DNA of 64,000 nucleotides. Origin: Elymus sibiricus. Its lineage: Eukaryota > Streptophyta > Magnoliopsida > Poales > Poaceae. A model generated the notes under the pieces. That model ran no database searches, was not told where the DNA came from, and was given only the letters and a program-made list of their open reading frames with translations. The stretch lies in NCBI GenBank assembly GCA_039707655.1, contig CM077666.1, positions 401,035,886 to 401,099,885 on the forward strand, read 5' to 3'. Positions 18,241 to 30,302 of this stretch are shown piece after piece. Numbering within the stretch: position 1 is the first letter of the stretch; every line of letters begins with the position of its first letter. The position numbers and the translations under genes were made by a program.

Positions 18241-20572
18241 ATGGCTCGCCTTGTCATCAGTGATGGCATCCGCAGCGGGGACATCTTCGTCCCCGGTCAG
18301 CTCTTCGCGTTCGGCAGCATTGTGCTGCACGCCGACCCGACCGGTCACCTTGACCAGGTCGACAGCTTCGCCCCTGAGCAGGAAATCAGGTTCGGCAACC
18401 TGGAGTACGTCGCCGATTCTCGGGGCGATGTGGTCCTTACTGGGTTCTCAGCTTTACCCGAGGAGCCTAATAATCCCGAGGCCTTAACCTCGGATTCTCT
18501 CCTCGGCCCCGTCTCCGGGCCGGTCCTCAGTTCGGATCCGACCCCGGCGCCAGAGAACCAAGGGTCACCCTTGGCCGAACACACTTCCGACGCCGGCACA
18601 CCGGAGTTTGACTCCGAAGTATGCCCAAGGATGGGTCCGGTGGACCTCTCGCTCTTAAGCGAGATGTTAGATCGGATCCAGAAGATGAGTATCGCGGATG
18701 GCCCGTCCTCAGCCCATGAGTAGATCGGACTTGAGGCCAACCGCGAGGAAGTTTGCGTCCCACCCACCACCCACTTAGTAGCCACTGTCGAAGATTTAAC
18801 CGACATGCTGGACTACGCCTCCGAGGAGGCTGACGACATGGACGAGGATATCGACGTCCCGCCTTATATGGCTCCCTCCCTTGCCCCCTCCAACACCGTA
18901 AAGTGGACCGCCACCTCCACCTACGACGTTTATATGGTTGACACGACCAAGAAGGACGGTGACGGCCCCGCCGAGGAACCGCCCAGACGCCGACGAAGGC
19001 GAGCCAGAGGGGAGGAAAGGGCAAGGAAAACAACACATACATGAACGGTACCGGAGATAACGAGACTCCGGACAACATGGGGGAGCCGAGGACCAGGGCA
19101 ACCCTGAGGACCCCGAGGATTCCGAGGACAGTAATTACCTCCCTCCGTCCGAAGAGGAGGATAGCCTCGGACCCGAGGATTTCATCGTCCCAGAGGACCC
19201 CCTGGAGCAGGAAAGATTCAAGCAGCAACTCATAGCCACTGCCCGAAGCTTGAAGAAGAAGCAATAGCAGCTAAAGGCCGAACAAGATACACTCAACGAT
19301 AGATGGACGATGGTCTTAGCAGCTGAAGAGGTCTTCGACGATCAACGCCAGGGTCAATACAAGAGTTACCCACGGCGGCGCTTTCTCCCGTCATTTGAGG
19401 ATGAGGCCCTTGAGCCCATACCTCCCAGACGAACTCAGACAAACCAGCCCGACCGCCCCCCTCGAGGACGAGACAAGACGGTTGGAGAAATCGACTACCC
19501 ACCCGCGCCTCCTCGCCGAGCAGGCAAAGACCCGGTTCAACCGGATGACCAATATGATCTACACCACGACCTGAATGCCAGAGGGATCCAGTCAAGATCC
19601 ATCTATGGATCCAGAGGACACACTCCCGCTGGACGGGACGGATACCAAGCCTGGCGCGATAGGAACGATAGAGCTCGGGAGCAGCACCATGCCCGGATGA
19701 CAACCGATCTCCGGCACGATGTGGCCCTGGTCAGGGGTGCCGCACACCCAATGTGTTTCACTGATGAGGTGATGCACCATCAGTTCCCCGAGGGGCTTAA
19801 ACCCGTGAATATAGAACAATACGATGGGATAACTGACCCAGCCGTGTGGATCGAAGATTTTCTTCTCCACATTCATATGGCCCGAGGAGATGACCCCCAC
19901 GCCATTAAATATCTACCGCTGAAACTCAAAGGACCAGCAAGGCATTGGTTGAACAGCCTACCCGAAAACTCCATCGGGAGTTGGGAAGAGTTCGAGGATG
20001 CATTCCGAGCCAACTTTCAAGGCACCTATGTTCGACCGCCGGACGCCGATGACCTGAACCATGTCGTTCAGCAGCCCGGGGAGTCAGCTCGGCAATTCTG
20101 GAACCGGTTCTTGACTAAGAAGAACCAGATCGTCGACTGTCCGGATGCCGAAGCAATCGCCGCATTCAAGCACAGTATTCGGGACGAGTGGCTCGCCCGC
20201 CAGCTCGACCAGGATAAGCCGAGAACAATGTCGGCCCTCACCTCCCTAATGACCCACTTTTGCGCGGGTGAAGATAGTTGGTTAGCTCGTCGAACCAACC
20301 ATCCCGAAGACCCCGACACTTTAGAGGCCCGGGACGGGAACGGGAAACCCCGACGCAACAAGAATAATAAGCGCCGACACACAAACAATGGCAGTGAAGC
20401 CGATGATGCAGCGGTAAACGCCGGGTTCAGCGACTCGAAATCAGGACCGCGGAAAAAACCTTCTAAAGGGAACCGGGACGGCCCGTCTGCACTAGACAGA
20501 ATATTGGATAGGCCCTGCCAGATTCACGGTACCCCGGATAAGCCCGCCAACCACACCAACCATAATTGTTGG
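18241..20572 (+). pseudogene. Gag of element A, N-terminal and core part (broken)
   Basis: Structural protein that packages retrotransposon RNA. Starts at ATG 18241 (MARLVISDGIRSGDIFVPGQ), in the same place as the gag start of B. A TAG at 18721-18723 aligns with a CAG Gln codon in B, a frameshift lies between 19044 and about 19267, and another TAG is at 19265-19267. The gag core is present: VWIEDFLLHIHMARGDD, LPLKLKGPARHWLNSLP, WEEFEDAFRANF and VVQQPGESARQFWNRFL. The C-terminus has a C-x2-H...H-x4-C motif (CQIHG...HTNHNC) in place of a classic CCHC knuckle. Element B interrupts it at 20572. Confidence 0.8.
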
Positions 20573-21054
20573 TGAGGGTGTCCCGGACTAGGGGGTACTC
20601 GGGCCGCCGGCCTATCTTACATGGGCCGGACTGATGGGCCGCTCTCTACTCGTCGATGGAAGGCCGGATTATGGGCAACCCCGTGTGTTAGAAGGAAACA
20701 TTCAAAGACTTGGCGTCTCCTCCAAGGAACAGTTGGCGTGGCTAGCCTGTTTATCCCCTGATGTAACCGACTATGTGTAACCCTAGGACCCTCTGGTGTC
20801 TATATAAACCGGAGGGTTTAGTCCGTAGGGGATCAGATCCATTACCTAGGGTTTAGACCAGTCGATCTCGAGGTAGATCAGCTCTGTAACCTTCATACAA
20901 TCACATCAATACAATCAAGCAGGACGTAGGGTATTACCTCCTCGAGAGGGCCCGAACCTGGGTAAATCGCTGTCTCTACGTTCCCTGTTACTATTGACTC
21001 CTTGACCCATAGTTCGGATCCCCTACGCGAGATCTGCCGGTTTTGGTACCGACA
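20573..21054 (+). repeat. 5' LTR of element B
   Basis: 482 bp, tgagggtgtcccggac to ggtaccgaca, followed by ttggtgctttcattgagag, the putative primer-binding region. Direct repeat partner is 30661-31142. Confidence 0.93.
20801..20808 (+). promoter_or_regulatory. TATA box in the 5' LTR of element B
   Basis: Reads tatataaa inside gtgtctatataaaccggagg. The matching position in the 3' LTR reads gtcaatataaacc, a change within the TATA motif. Confidence 0.65.
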
Positions 21055-21098
21055 TTGGTGCTTTCATTGAGAGCTCCGCCGTGGGTCGTCATGGATCA

Positions 21099-22130
21099 AT
21101 GGCTCGCCTAATCATCAGCAACAACACTAGCCGCAGGGACACTTTCGTTCCCGGCCAGCTCTTCGCGTTCAGAAGCATCGTGCTACACGCCGATCCGGCC
21201 GGTCACCTTGTCCGGGTCGACAGCTTCACCCCCGACCAGGAGATCGGGTTTGGAAACTTAGAATTCGTCGCCGACTCCCGGGGAGATCTTATCCTCACGG
21301 GGTCCTCTGCTTCGCCTAACGGACCCACGAACCCTGAAGCGCCGACTTCGAGTACGGCCGACCCCACTGCCGAGACGGCCGCCGCTGCGGATCCAACCTT
21401 GAGCCCGGATCTAATCTCCGCGCTCGGTTGCCGAATATCAGCCTCGACCGAACATAACTTCGGGGCGAATTCTGACACCCCCGTCATGGCCATACTGCGG
21501 GTCGACCCCGCAAATTACCCGAACCTGGAACCAACAGATCTCTCGTCATTAAACGGGATACTAGATCGGATCCAGGCTCTGGGAATCGCCGATGGCCAGT
21601 CCTCGGTGTACGATCAGATCGGGCTTAAAACCGACGACAGGGAAATTTACGCCCCCGCCACTACTCACTTGGTCGCCACTATCGAAGGCCCCTCAGAAGG
21701 CTCACCCGTTACCACAGAACCAAAAGCGCATGAGGTGCAAGTTTCTGACCAGCAGGCTTCGCCTTCCAGCTCGGTAGCCGAATTCCGCTCCGAAGAGGGT
21801 TTAGAGCCGAAGTCTGGTTCAACATGCAAGTCCGGATCCACGCACCCGCGCCCGGTCAGTCATCCAGAGCTCGGCGCACCGGATTCCATGACAATCCATG
21901 ACGCGGCCCCCAAAACTCCGGACTCACACTCCGCTGGGATCAAGTTTCTTATCCCACCCACCCCCCACATTGAGTATTGTCCAGATAACTTAGGATGGCC
22001 CGACATATGGGACCTGATGTACGTTAAGCAGCAGCCCGGAGAGACAGTTCGGCACTTCTGGGCCAGATTCCTTATCGTCAAAAATAAAATGACGGACGAC
22101 TGCGACAAGGACATTCTAGGGATCTTCTGA
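21099..22130 (+). pseudogene. Gag of element B, core region deleted
   Basis: Starts at ATG 21099 (MARLIISNNTSRRDTFVPGQ) and stays open to TGA 22128-22130. Compared with gag of A it jumps from the N-terminal region (THLVATIEG) to the QQPGETVRHFWARFL segment with only about 110 residues between, against about 430 in A. The part with the FLLHIHMARGD and RHWLNSLP blocks is missing. The same frame continues past the TGA and a TAG (22248-22250) into the pol frame, so gag and pol were one continuous reading frame. Confidence 0.8.
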
Positions 22131-22259
22131 CAGAACTGCAGAGACGAGGGCGTTCTAAACACCCTCGCCCGCCGCCACATCCAAAATTTCTCTGATTTAT
22201 CGGATCTGGTGTCCAAATATTGCGCCATGGAGTACGCTTGGCATGCTTAGCTCGAGCAA

Positions 22260-25200
22260 ATGGAGTCAATCCGCACAGAGGAACTAAACCGAGCTTGGGC
22301 GAAACACGCACTCCCTCGCCGGATGTGCCAATACGAGCCATCCGAGAAAAAGTTGAAACCCCTGACAAGATCCAGAATGGTCCTTGACGGAATACTGGAT
22401 AAGCCATGCCCCATACACTCCACAAACCCAACCCACAGCCTTCGAGCTTGCTGGGTGGTCAGACAAGTCGCCAAGAGCAGCGAGGTCATCCTCGGAGGCC
22501 CGTACTCAAATAAAGGTCCGGTAATGCCCCTTGACGACGACGCCGAAATCTTAACAATCTACGAGACTTACTCTTCGAAGAATCAGAGGAAGAGATCCCT
22601 TCGAGAGCTCGCTCAAATTCACCACGTGGCAGAGACAGACTCATGGACAGACACGGCCATCACTTTTAGTGAACAAGACCAGCCGAGGTCCTGCCCTACT
22701 CGAGCCACTGCCGCCCTGGTCCTTGATCCCATAGTGGATGGATTCCGACTCCAAAAGGTGCTAATGGACGGCGGTAGCGGGCTAAACCTCATTTACGAGG
22801 ACACCTTGGACAAAATGCAGTTTGACAGATCCCGCATCGAGCAAAGTCACACTACCTTTCGAGGGATCATCCCCGGAAAGGAGGCACGTTCCAGTGGCCG
22901 CGTGACTCTTGATGTGGTCTTCGGAATTCCCGAGAACTACCGATCCGAAGAACTGCTTTTTCACATCGTGCCCTTCCGCAGCGGCTATCATGCCTTACTA
23001 GGGCGCGATGCCTTCGCACGATTCCATGTTGTACCACATTACGGGTACATGAAGCTTAAAATGCCAGGGCCAAACGGCGTGATCACAATAACAAGTGATC
23101 CGGACAGATCTCTTCGGGCCGAGAACAAAACTGCATCCCTTGCCCTCGAAGCGTTGTCCGAAGCCCTCGCAGCTGAAGAACTGACCGCGCTTCGCTCAAC
23201 AGTGTATAAGGACGACGTAATCCTCGAAAAAAGGCCCAAGTCCACGTCCTTCAAACCAGCGGATGAAATCGTCAAATTCCAAGTGCACCCAACAGATCCC
23301 AATAAAACGGCGTCCATCGGAGCCCAGCTGGACCCCGCGGTCGATGAAGAGCTGCGCAACTTTTTGCGTGAAAACTGGGATATCTTCGCCTGGCACCCGT
23401 CAGACTTGCCAGGGATCCCGCGTAGGTTAGCCGAGCACAGCTTGAACATCATTAAGGGGTTCAAACCAGTCAAACAGACTCTGCGTCGGTTTTCCGAACC
23501 CAAGCGTCAGGCTATGGGCGAGGAATTGGCAAAGTTGCTCGAAGCCGGATTCATCCGGGACATCAAACATCCAGAGTGGTTGGCCAACCTGGTCATGGTG
23601 CCGAAGAAGGATAAGTCCTGGCGTTTGTGTGTCGATTTCAAGGATTTGAACAAAGCCTGCCCCAAGGATCCTTTCCCCTTGCCCCGCATAGACCAGATCA
23701 TAGACGCCACCGCCGGGCATGACTCCCTGTGTTTCCTCGACGCTTACTCCGGATACCATCAAATCAAAATGAAGGAGTCCGACCAGGCGGCCACAGCATT
23801 CATCACTCCTTATGGACCATTCTGCTTCAACACAATGCCCTTCGGATTAAAGAACGCAGGGGCTACATACCAGCGCATGATTCAAACGTGTCTAGAAAAG
23901 CAAATCGGCAAAACAGTCGAAGCTTATGTGGACGATGTGGTTATCAAAACCAAACACGTCAGCCAGCTGGTGGACGATCTCCGGCAAACCTTTGACAATC
24001 TTCGGACTTTCGATATACGGCTTAATCCGGAAAAGTGCGTCTTCGGAGTGCTGGCAGGTAAGCTGCTCGGCTTCATCGTTTCCCATAGAGGAATAGAGGC
24101 CAACCCAGTGAAAATTCGGGCACTGTCCGAGCTGGCTATCCCCACTGAGCTCAAACACGTCCAGAAACTTGCCGGCACTGTTTCAGCCCTAAGCCGCTTC
24201 ATCTCACGCCTCGACGAAAAGGCCTTGCCGCTATATAAATTGCTCAAACGGACGAAGAATTTCGAATGGACCAGCGAAGCGGCAGCGGCACTCGAAGAAA
24301 TAAAAACTCTACTAGCCAGCAACCCGATCTTGACAGCACCCAGTCCGGGCGAGCCAATGCTGCTATATATCTCGGCGACGAATCAGGTGGTCAGTGTGGT
24401 TCTCGTCGTTGAACGAGAGGCAGAGGGTCACAAGCTCCAGGTGCAGAAACCTGTGTACTACGTATCCGAAGTGCTAACCCCATGTAAAATGAGGTACCCG
24501 CATTACCAGAAGATCGCCTACGCAGTTTTTATGGCATCCCGAAAGCTCCGCCATTACTTCCAGGAGTGCTCGGTTACGGTGGCATCCGAAGTACCATTGA
24601 ATGACATAATCAACAATCGAGATGCCACGGGCCGCATAGCCAAGTGGGCTATAGAACTCCTCCCCTTCGAAATCATATACCGACCCTGCCGAGCTATTAA
24701 ATCTCAGGTTTTGGCTGATTTCGTTGCGGAATGGACGGAAGCCGAACTCCCTAGGGAGTACAGTACATACTCGCATTGGACGATGTACTTCGATGGCTCC
24801 AAAATGCTCGCCGGACTGGGGGCTGGAGTGGTCCTCACATCCCCCACTGGCGACAATATTCGGTACATACTCCAGATCATGTACACCGACTCAAATAACG
24901 CAGCCGAATACGAGGCTCTGTTACATGGACTTCGGATTGCAGTGTCAATGGGCATACATCGGCTCGAGGTACGGGGAGATTCTAATCTCGCCATCTCTCA
25001 AGTCAACGGCGAATTCAACGCAAAAGACCCAAAAATGACAGCATACCGCAATGCCGTCCTGAAAATCTCCGCCCGTTTTGAGGGACAGGAGTTTCACCAT
25101 ATACCTAGAGACAACAATCAAGCTGCCGATATTCTCGCTCGAATGGGCGCCAAGCGCGACCGTGTCCCTGAGAACACCTTTTTAGAACGACTCTTCAAAC

Positions 25201-26588
25201 CGTCCGTGGTGTGGCAGGAGGAAGCTCAGGACTCGGCGTCCAACGCATTGGGAGAACTCCCCCCTCTGCCTATCGAACCAGACGCAGGAATCATCGGGGG
25301 CTCAGCAATCGAAATGACATCTTCGGCTCATGAAGTCATGGCAGTAATCGTGCCGTGGACCGAGCCCTTCCTCGCCTACCTCCTCCGCCAAGAACTACCG
25401 GCCGACCAGACCGAGGCAAGGCGTATCATTCGACGCTGCAAAGCCTATAAAGTCCACGAGGGAGAGCTGTATAAGAAAAGCACTACTGGCGTCCTCCAAA
25501 GATGTATATCCGAAGAGGAGGGAAGGCAGCTCCTGGCCGAGATTCACGCTGGCATGGGCGGTCACCACGCGGTAGCTCGGGCCTTGGTCAGCAAGGCTTT
25601 CCGAGTAGGGTTCTTCTGGCCCACTGCCCGAACAGACGCCCAAACATTGGTCAAACATTGCGTTGGATGCCAGCTCTTCGCAAATCAGAGCCATATGCCT
25701 CCCACGGCCCTTCGAACGATACCGATCACTTGGCCTTTCGCGGTCTGGGGGCTGGACATGGTCGGCCCTCTTAAAGGGGGGACTAAGAAAAAGAAGTGTC
25801 TACTCGTCATGGTAGACAAATTTACTAAATGGATTGAGGCAAAGCCAGTCACTTCAGCCAAATCTAAGCCGGTCATCGACTTTATATCCGGTGTCGTACA
25901 CCGTTACGGCGTTCCCCATAGCATAATAACGGACAACAGATCCAATTTTACCGCCCAGGAAGTCAAAGATTGGTGCGCTAATTTAGGCATTAAGCTCGAC
26001 TATGCCTCGGTGTATCACCCACGGTCTAATGGACAAGTCGAGAGAGCTAATGGACTAATCTTGGGTGGCATCAGACCCCGTTTGGTCCGATCTTTAAAAG
26101 AATCCGACTGCCATTGGGTCGAGGAGCTTGACTCCGTACTGTGGGGCCTCCGCACCACCCCTAATCGATCCACGGGCTACACACCGTTCTTCATGGTGTA
26201 TGGGGCGGAAGCCGTCCTCCCCTGCGACCTTATTCACAACGCCCCTCGGGTGCGTATGTATGAAGAAAGGGAGGCCGAGCTGGATCGGCAAGATGACTTG
26301 GACGCCCTGGACGGCGAGCGCGACATAGCTCGGGCTCATTCTGCTTTCTATCAGCAGCAGGCCAGACGTTATCAGAGCAGGGAAGTACGGGCGAAGGCCT
26401 ACAACGTCGGCGATCTAGTCCTGCGCCTCCCGGAGAAGCAGAAGCATAAACTGGCGCCCAAATGGGAGGGGCCCTTCATCATCGACCAAGTGCTCGCGGG
26501 CGGAGCATACCGCCTCCGCGACCCAACGAGTGACCGCCTCGAACCAAACCCATGGAACGCAGCTCGGCTGCGACGTTTCTACGGCTAG
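22260..26588 (+). CDS. Gypsy/Tat pol: protease, RT, two RNase H domains, integrase
   Basis: Open frame of 1442 codons that would encode every enzyme for reverse transcription and integration. Order by residue from 22260: gag tail with C-x2-H...H...C (CPIHSTNPTHSLRAC); protease DGGSGLNLIY near 170; RT from about 410 with MPFGLKNAGATYQRM and the YVDD active site near 556-559; a degenerate Gypsy RNase H about 690-820; a second, archaeal-type RNase H about 840-965 (MYFDGSKMLAGLGAGV, NNAAEYEALL, RGDSNLAISQ). Integrase follows with HH-CC residues and a DDE triad in GLDMVGP, ITDNRSNF and VERANG. The C-terminal GPF module is near 1405 (WEGPFIIDQV). No chromodomain, stop or frameshift. Upstream stops and loss of gag core mean it probably cannot form particles alone. 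Confidence 0.93.
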   Translation: MESIRTEELNRAWAKHALPRRMCQYEPSEKKLKPLTRSRMVLDGILDKPCPIHSTNPTHSLRACWVVRQVAKSSEVILGGPYSNKGPVMPLDDDAEILTIYETYSSKNQRKRSLRELAQIHHVAETDSWTDTAITFSEQDQPRSCPTRATAALVLDPIVDGFRLQKVLMDGGSGLNLIYEDTLDKMQFDRSRIEQSHTTFRGIIPGKEARSSGRVTLDVVFGIPENYRSEELLFHIVPFRSGYHALLGRDAFARFHVVPHYGYMKLKMPGPNGVITITSDPDRSLRAENKTASLALEALSEALAAEELTALRSTVYKDDVILEKRPKSTSFKPADEIVKFQVHPTDPNKTASIGAQLDPAVDEELRNFLRENWDIFAWHPSDLPGIPRRLAEHSLNIIKGFKPVKQTLRRFSEPKRQAMGEELAKLLEAGFIRDIKHPEWLANLVMVPKKDKSWRLCVDFKDLNKACPKDPFPLPRIDQIIDATAGHDSLCFLDAYSGYHQIKMKESDQAATAFITPYGPFCFNTMPFGLKNAGATYQRMIQTCLEKQIGKTVEAYVDDVVIKTKHVSQLVDDLRQTFDNLRTFDIRLNPEKCVFGVLAGKLLGFIVSHRGIEANPVKIRALSELAIPTELKHVQKLAGTVSALSRFISRLDEKALPLYKLLKRTKNFEWTSEAAAALEEIKTLLASNPILTAPSPGEPMLLYISATNQVVSVVLVVEREAEGHKLQVQKPVYYVSEVLTPCKMRYPHYQKIAYAVFMASRKLRHYFQECSVTVASEVPLNDIINNRDATGRIAKWAIELLPFEIIYRPCRAIKSQVLADFVAEWTEAELPREYSTYSHWTMYFDGSKMLAGLGAGVVLTSPTGDNIRYILQIMYTDSNNAAEYEALLHGLRIAVSMGIHRLEVRGDSNLAISQVNGEFNAKDPKMTAYRNAVLKISARFEGQEFHHIPRDNNQAADILARMGAKRDRVPENTFLERLFKPSVVWQEEAQDSASNALGELPPLPIEPDAGIIGGSAIEMTSSAHEVMAVIVPWTEPFLAYLLRQELPADQTEARRIIRRCKAYKVHEGELYKKSTTGVLQRCISEEEGRQLLAEIHAGMGGHHAVARALVSKAFRVGFFWPTARTDAQTLVKHCVGCQLFANQSHMPPTALRTIPITWPFAVWGLDMVGPLKGGTKKKKCLLVMVDKFTKWIEAKPVTSAKSKPVIDFISGVVHRYGVPHSIITDNRSNFTAQEVKDWCANLGIKLDYASVYHPRSNGQVERANGLILGGIRPRLVRSLKESDCHWVEELDSVLWGLRTTPNRSTGYTPFFMVYGAEAVLPCDLIHNAPRVRMYEEREAELDRQDDLDALDGERDIARAHSAFYQQQARRYQSREVRAKAYNVGDLVLRLPEKQKHKLAPKWEGPFIIDQVLAGGAYRLRDPTSDRLEPNPWNAARLRRFYG

Positions 26589-27423
26589 CTCCGCGAACTT
26601 ACCTGGTTCGGTTTATCCTTTTAGGATTTCTATTTTTCTAGTCAATAGTCGCTCCCGGGTTGTGTTCGGGAATGCCGAATTACGTTAAGTTCTTCTTCGG
26701 CAAACATCTTTGAATGTACCACACTCTGTTACCTGGGGGCTTCTTTTACGGAGCCCGTCATATTTTATTTATGCAATCATCCATCTTTTTCGAGTTTGTA
26801 AACCTTCCCGCATCGTTTTGAAGCCACTATATGCATCAATTTGACTTAAGATTTTGCCAAGCTGGGTTGCCTCGCTCCTGTGTTTACCCCCTACGTTCCC
26901 GATCGTTCGGCTAAGGAGTAAAGGGAGCACCTCTGTGATTGTTACATCCGGATCTCCCGGGTACGTACCTCAGACGAGTGAAGCCAAAAGCTAGCGTTCT
27001 TAAGAACATAATTGGTCGGCCGCGAGGGAAGTGAAAATAATTGGTCACTATCACCAAGTTTCCAGGGTATTTTCCCGAAGTAACCATCCCCACTTACCTT
27101 GGGTCTTCGGTTATCCATCCACGGTTAAACGTGGTAACCCGATGAAAGGGACCCATCAAGGACCTATTTTTGTCGGAAGATGTTTCTTACGTTATACAGA
27201 AATATAACATAACTCCCCGAGCACGTTTTTGTCTGTTTGCACCAAATGGCCGGATTGCCTGGTTCTTCGAAGTATTTTTCCGATGTCCTCGGATCACATA
27301 GTAGGAAACACTCCTCGGCCCCTGGTCGAGGAGGCGGAAGCCGATAGCCGGTTAAGACAAACGTTTTTTGCACGGATCGGAGATTATTCGATGTCAAGTA
27401 CATAGATACATAGAATCGAACAA
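26589..27423 (+). other. 3' non-coding domain of element B
   Basis: Lies between the pol stop and the end of the antisense gene. It shares blocks with element A at 32710-33000. No gene recognised. Confidence 0.6.
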
Positions 27424-30302
27424 TTAATCTTGCTCAAGACCATCTATTATGGTATCGAGAGCACAATCTGCTTGGGACAACCGAGCTGTGGGCATGACCT
27501 GGTCATATGCCAGATGCACGGGCACTTCCTGCCCATCTGGCCCTACCGGCCCAACCCTCGCTAAGTGACCCGGCTCCAGCTTGGTGAAACGGGTCTTGAT
27601 CATCGCCCATGCCTCCCGTGCTCCCTCACGACAAGATGATATCTTCCATAGCTCCAGGCGGTGCCGAGCTCCTTTGAATCGACTGGCGAGTTCGGCCATC
27701 CCTTCCGGAGCCGCTTCGCCGGGCCACAGAGCTTTACACATGCTCTTCATGGCCTTTCGGGCTCGCTCGTGCAAGGCAGATAGCTTCTTCAGCAGATCCT
27801 GCCCACAAGAGCCGGCCTCCTCGTCGGGGCGCCCGATCAGTAGAACTGCAATGAGACGCGGCGTTGTTCATATTTTTGTCTACCCGAACAGTTTATGAAC
27901 TAAAACAACTGGGCCGCACTCACCGAACATGCCCTTTTTCAGTCTCTGGTTTTCCTCTTGGGATTGGGCTAGTTGAGCCTTTAGGCTTTTGATTTCGTGG
28001 GCCTGTTGTTCGCCTTCTGCCTTCAGCTTATCCCTCTCCTCATGACTTCGGGAAAGCACCCGGTAGCCAGCTTCTTGCTGCGACTCTGCATACCTTTGAG
28101 CTTCCCTGGCGATTTCTAGATCCCTCTGCAGCTGATTTATCGACTCGGCTGCTATGGAATCATCTTTCATTAACAGAGGTGTTCCCTCAAAGTTTTCTTA
28201 AATAACTTTGATTTCGGCACTTACCATGTGCCTCTCCGTGAATTTCTTCACACCCTCTAGCTCGGCCTTCACAGACTCTAACTCTGTTCGCGCCTGTTTG
28301 AGGTCCTCGGACAACTTTTTGTTTTGCTCCCGAACAGTCTGCACAACAATAGGGCATTCGAAATATCAGACCCTTACTTCGGCCGTCCCGCCCAAATTAA
28401 GTCTCGGGGGCTACTGGGTTGGATACTAGTTGTCAAAACTAATGCCATAACCTGCATATTGGTAGACATGAGCTTCACGGCCCCTTCAAGTCCCGTTCGG
28501 GCAGCGCCGAGGTACGCGTCTACCGAGCTAAGAGCATTGAACTCTTGATCAGAAAGCACGGAGTGCCGAAGTAACACCTTACGCCGCCGATGATTCATCA
28601 CACTTTCAACCTCGAAGTTAGTGACCGAGACGCCACGTGAGTCCTCGGGAGGTTCGTCCTCGGCATGGACCCCCGGAGTAACTCCGTCTATAGATGGTGA
28701 CCTCGGGTTTGAGTCGCCCCTCGGTGCTTCTTCAACATCCCCAGCCGAGGGCGGTTCCACACATCGTCTACAGAACACCATGGACAAAATTATTGGCATA
28801 TTCGGTGGATGTTGAAGATAGAGGCTATGACGGTACGGCGAATGTGTTACCTCTTCGGGCGGGGCGCCGATGATGTAGCTCTCGTTGGGGCCACGCGTCT
28901 GGTCACCCCACGACTACTCGTCGTCGGGACCGCTGGTGCCGCTCTCGCGGCTATTCGGCGCGTCGTGCGGCGGCCCTTGGGAGTAGGTGTCAGTGTATTC
29001 GGGCCTGCAGCGGCTGAGCGTTTCTTTCGAGAAGAAGCCCATTGGTCACTTACAGCGGAGGAGGGGAGCGCCCCGGGATGATCAGCAAAAAGGGCCACCT
29101 TAGAACCGTCAAGGCTCTCCTGGTAGAAGACCCCCTCCTCGAATATGATTGATGTTTCAGGATCGTCATGGAACCCGGGGTCATCATTGCGGGCATAGTT
29201 CTCCGGTTGAGGAGCAGGGTAGCTTACCATCTCGATCCATTGCCTCCAACTCTATTTGGACAAGGTGAAGATCTGATTATGAAAATTCTGGAGTGATATC
29301 CGAACTATAAAGAGTGGTCGAACTCACCATTTCGATGGGTTCATACATCGAGAAGCCTTTCTTGAGCTTTAGCCGAGCAAACTCTTGCTCTTCCCCCTTG
29401 AACAAATCGGCTAGTATGGCGGCTATCGCCGCCTGGTTGGCAGGCCCCTTCCGGGTGTACCGGGCTGCGTCGTCCTCCCCGTTGTAGTTCCATAGCGGAT
29501 GAATTCTCTGTTGGAGAGGCTGGACACATTGAGCGATAGCTATTGCCATCACGTCAACGATGGTTAGTCCGTTATGGGCTAACCAGCTCACTTGAGCGGC
29601 CAGCCGAGCTACCTCGGCACTTTCCTCTTGGGAAGCACTTTTCGGGCGCCAGTTGAACCGCTTCCTTGGAGAAGCCAATGAAAATTTCGGTAGACCCCTT
29701 CGAACTGGATCGAATAAAGGGACGTCTTCGATATAAAACCATTCCGAAGTCCACTCTTCGGCATCCTTCTTCGGAGTCCCAACAGGGTATCCGGTCCCGG
29801 CGACGCGCCATACTTCGGCTCCGCCGACCTCGTAGATAACCCATTCCCGGGTGCGGGGGACTAGGCAGAAGAATTTCCTCCACAACTCGAAGTGCGCCTC
29901 GCAGCCCAGGAACATCTCGCAGAAAGCGACGAAGCCCGAAATATGGAGGATCGATCCGGGGGTAAGATGGTGGAGCTGAATCCCGTAGAACTCTAGTAAA
30001 CCCCTCAAGAAGGGGTGAATGGGGAAACCCATCCCTCGCAAGAGGAAGGGCACGAAGCACACCCTTTCCTCCCCGTGAGGGGAAGGAAAGTTCTCCGCGA
30101 GGGCCTCCTCGCCTGCAGAAGTTAATCTGGGACGGGTGGATGTGAGATCTGAAGCAGGGAGATATCCTTGCGTCTCGAGCCTGTGTAAACGCATGAGGGA
30201 TACGGAACAGCTCGCCCAATCACCTTGACGGGGGTCGTGAGGGCGTGAGGAAGAGCCTGGGACGCTCGCCATTGTTTGCTGGTCGCGACCTCGCGAGGAC
30301 AT
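27424..30302 (-). CDS. Antisense multi-exon gene of element B (gypsy-type 'transposase_28'-like plus coiled coil)
   Basis: Gene on the strand opposite to gag-pol. Exon 1 runs from ATG 30302 (or 30272) to about 29328 and encodes ~325 residues resembling the plant 'putative gypsy type transposon' domain: FLLRGMGFPIHPFLRGLLEF, HISGFVAFCEMFLG and FELWRKFFCLVP. A consensus donor, gaaatg|gtgagt, ends exon 1. An acceptor (ccaaatag) near 29252 opens a second segment, ending in a basic Thr/Arg/Ala-rich stretch. Later segments are 28799-28374, a coiled coil rich in Glu/Gln/Lys (28170-27880), and a helical C-terminal part ending ALDTIIDGLEQD, stop 27424. Intron borders beyond the first are not fixed. 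Known for Tat elements as an extra ORF; molecular role unknown. Element A carries the same gene. Confidence 0.65.
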
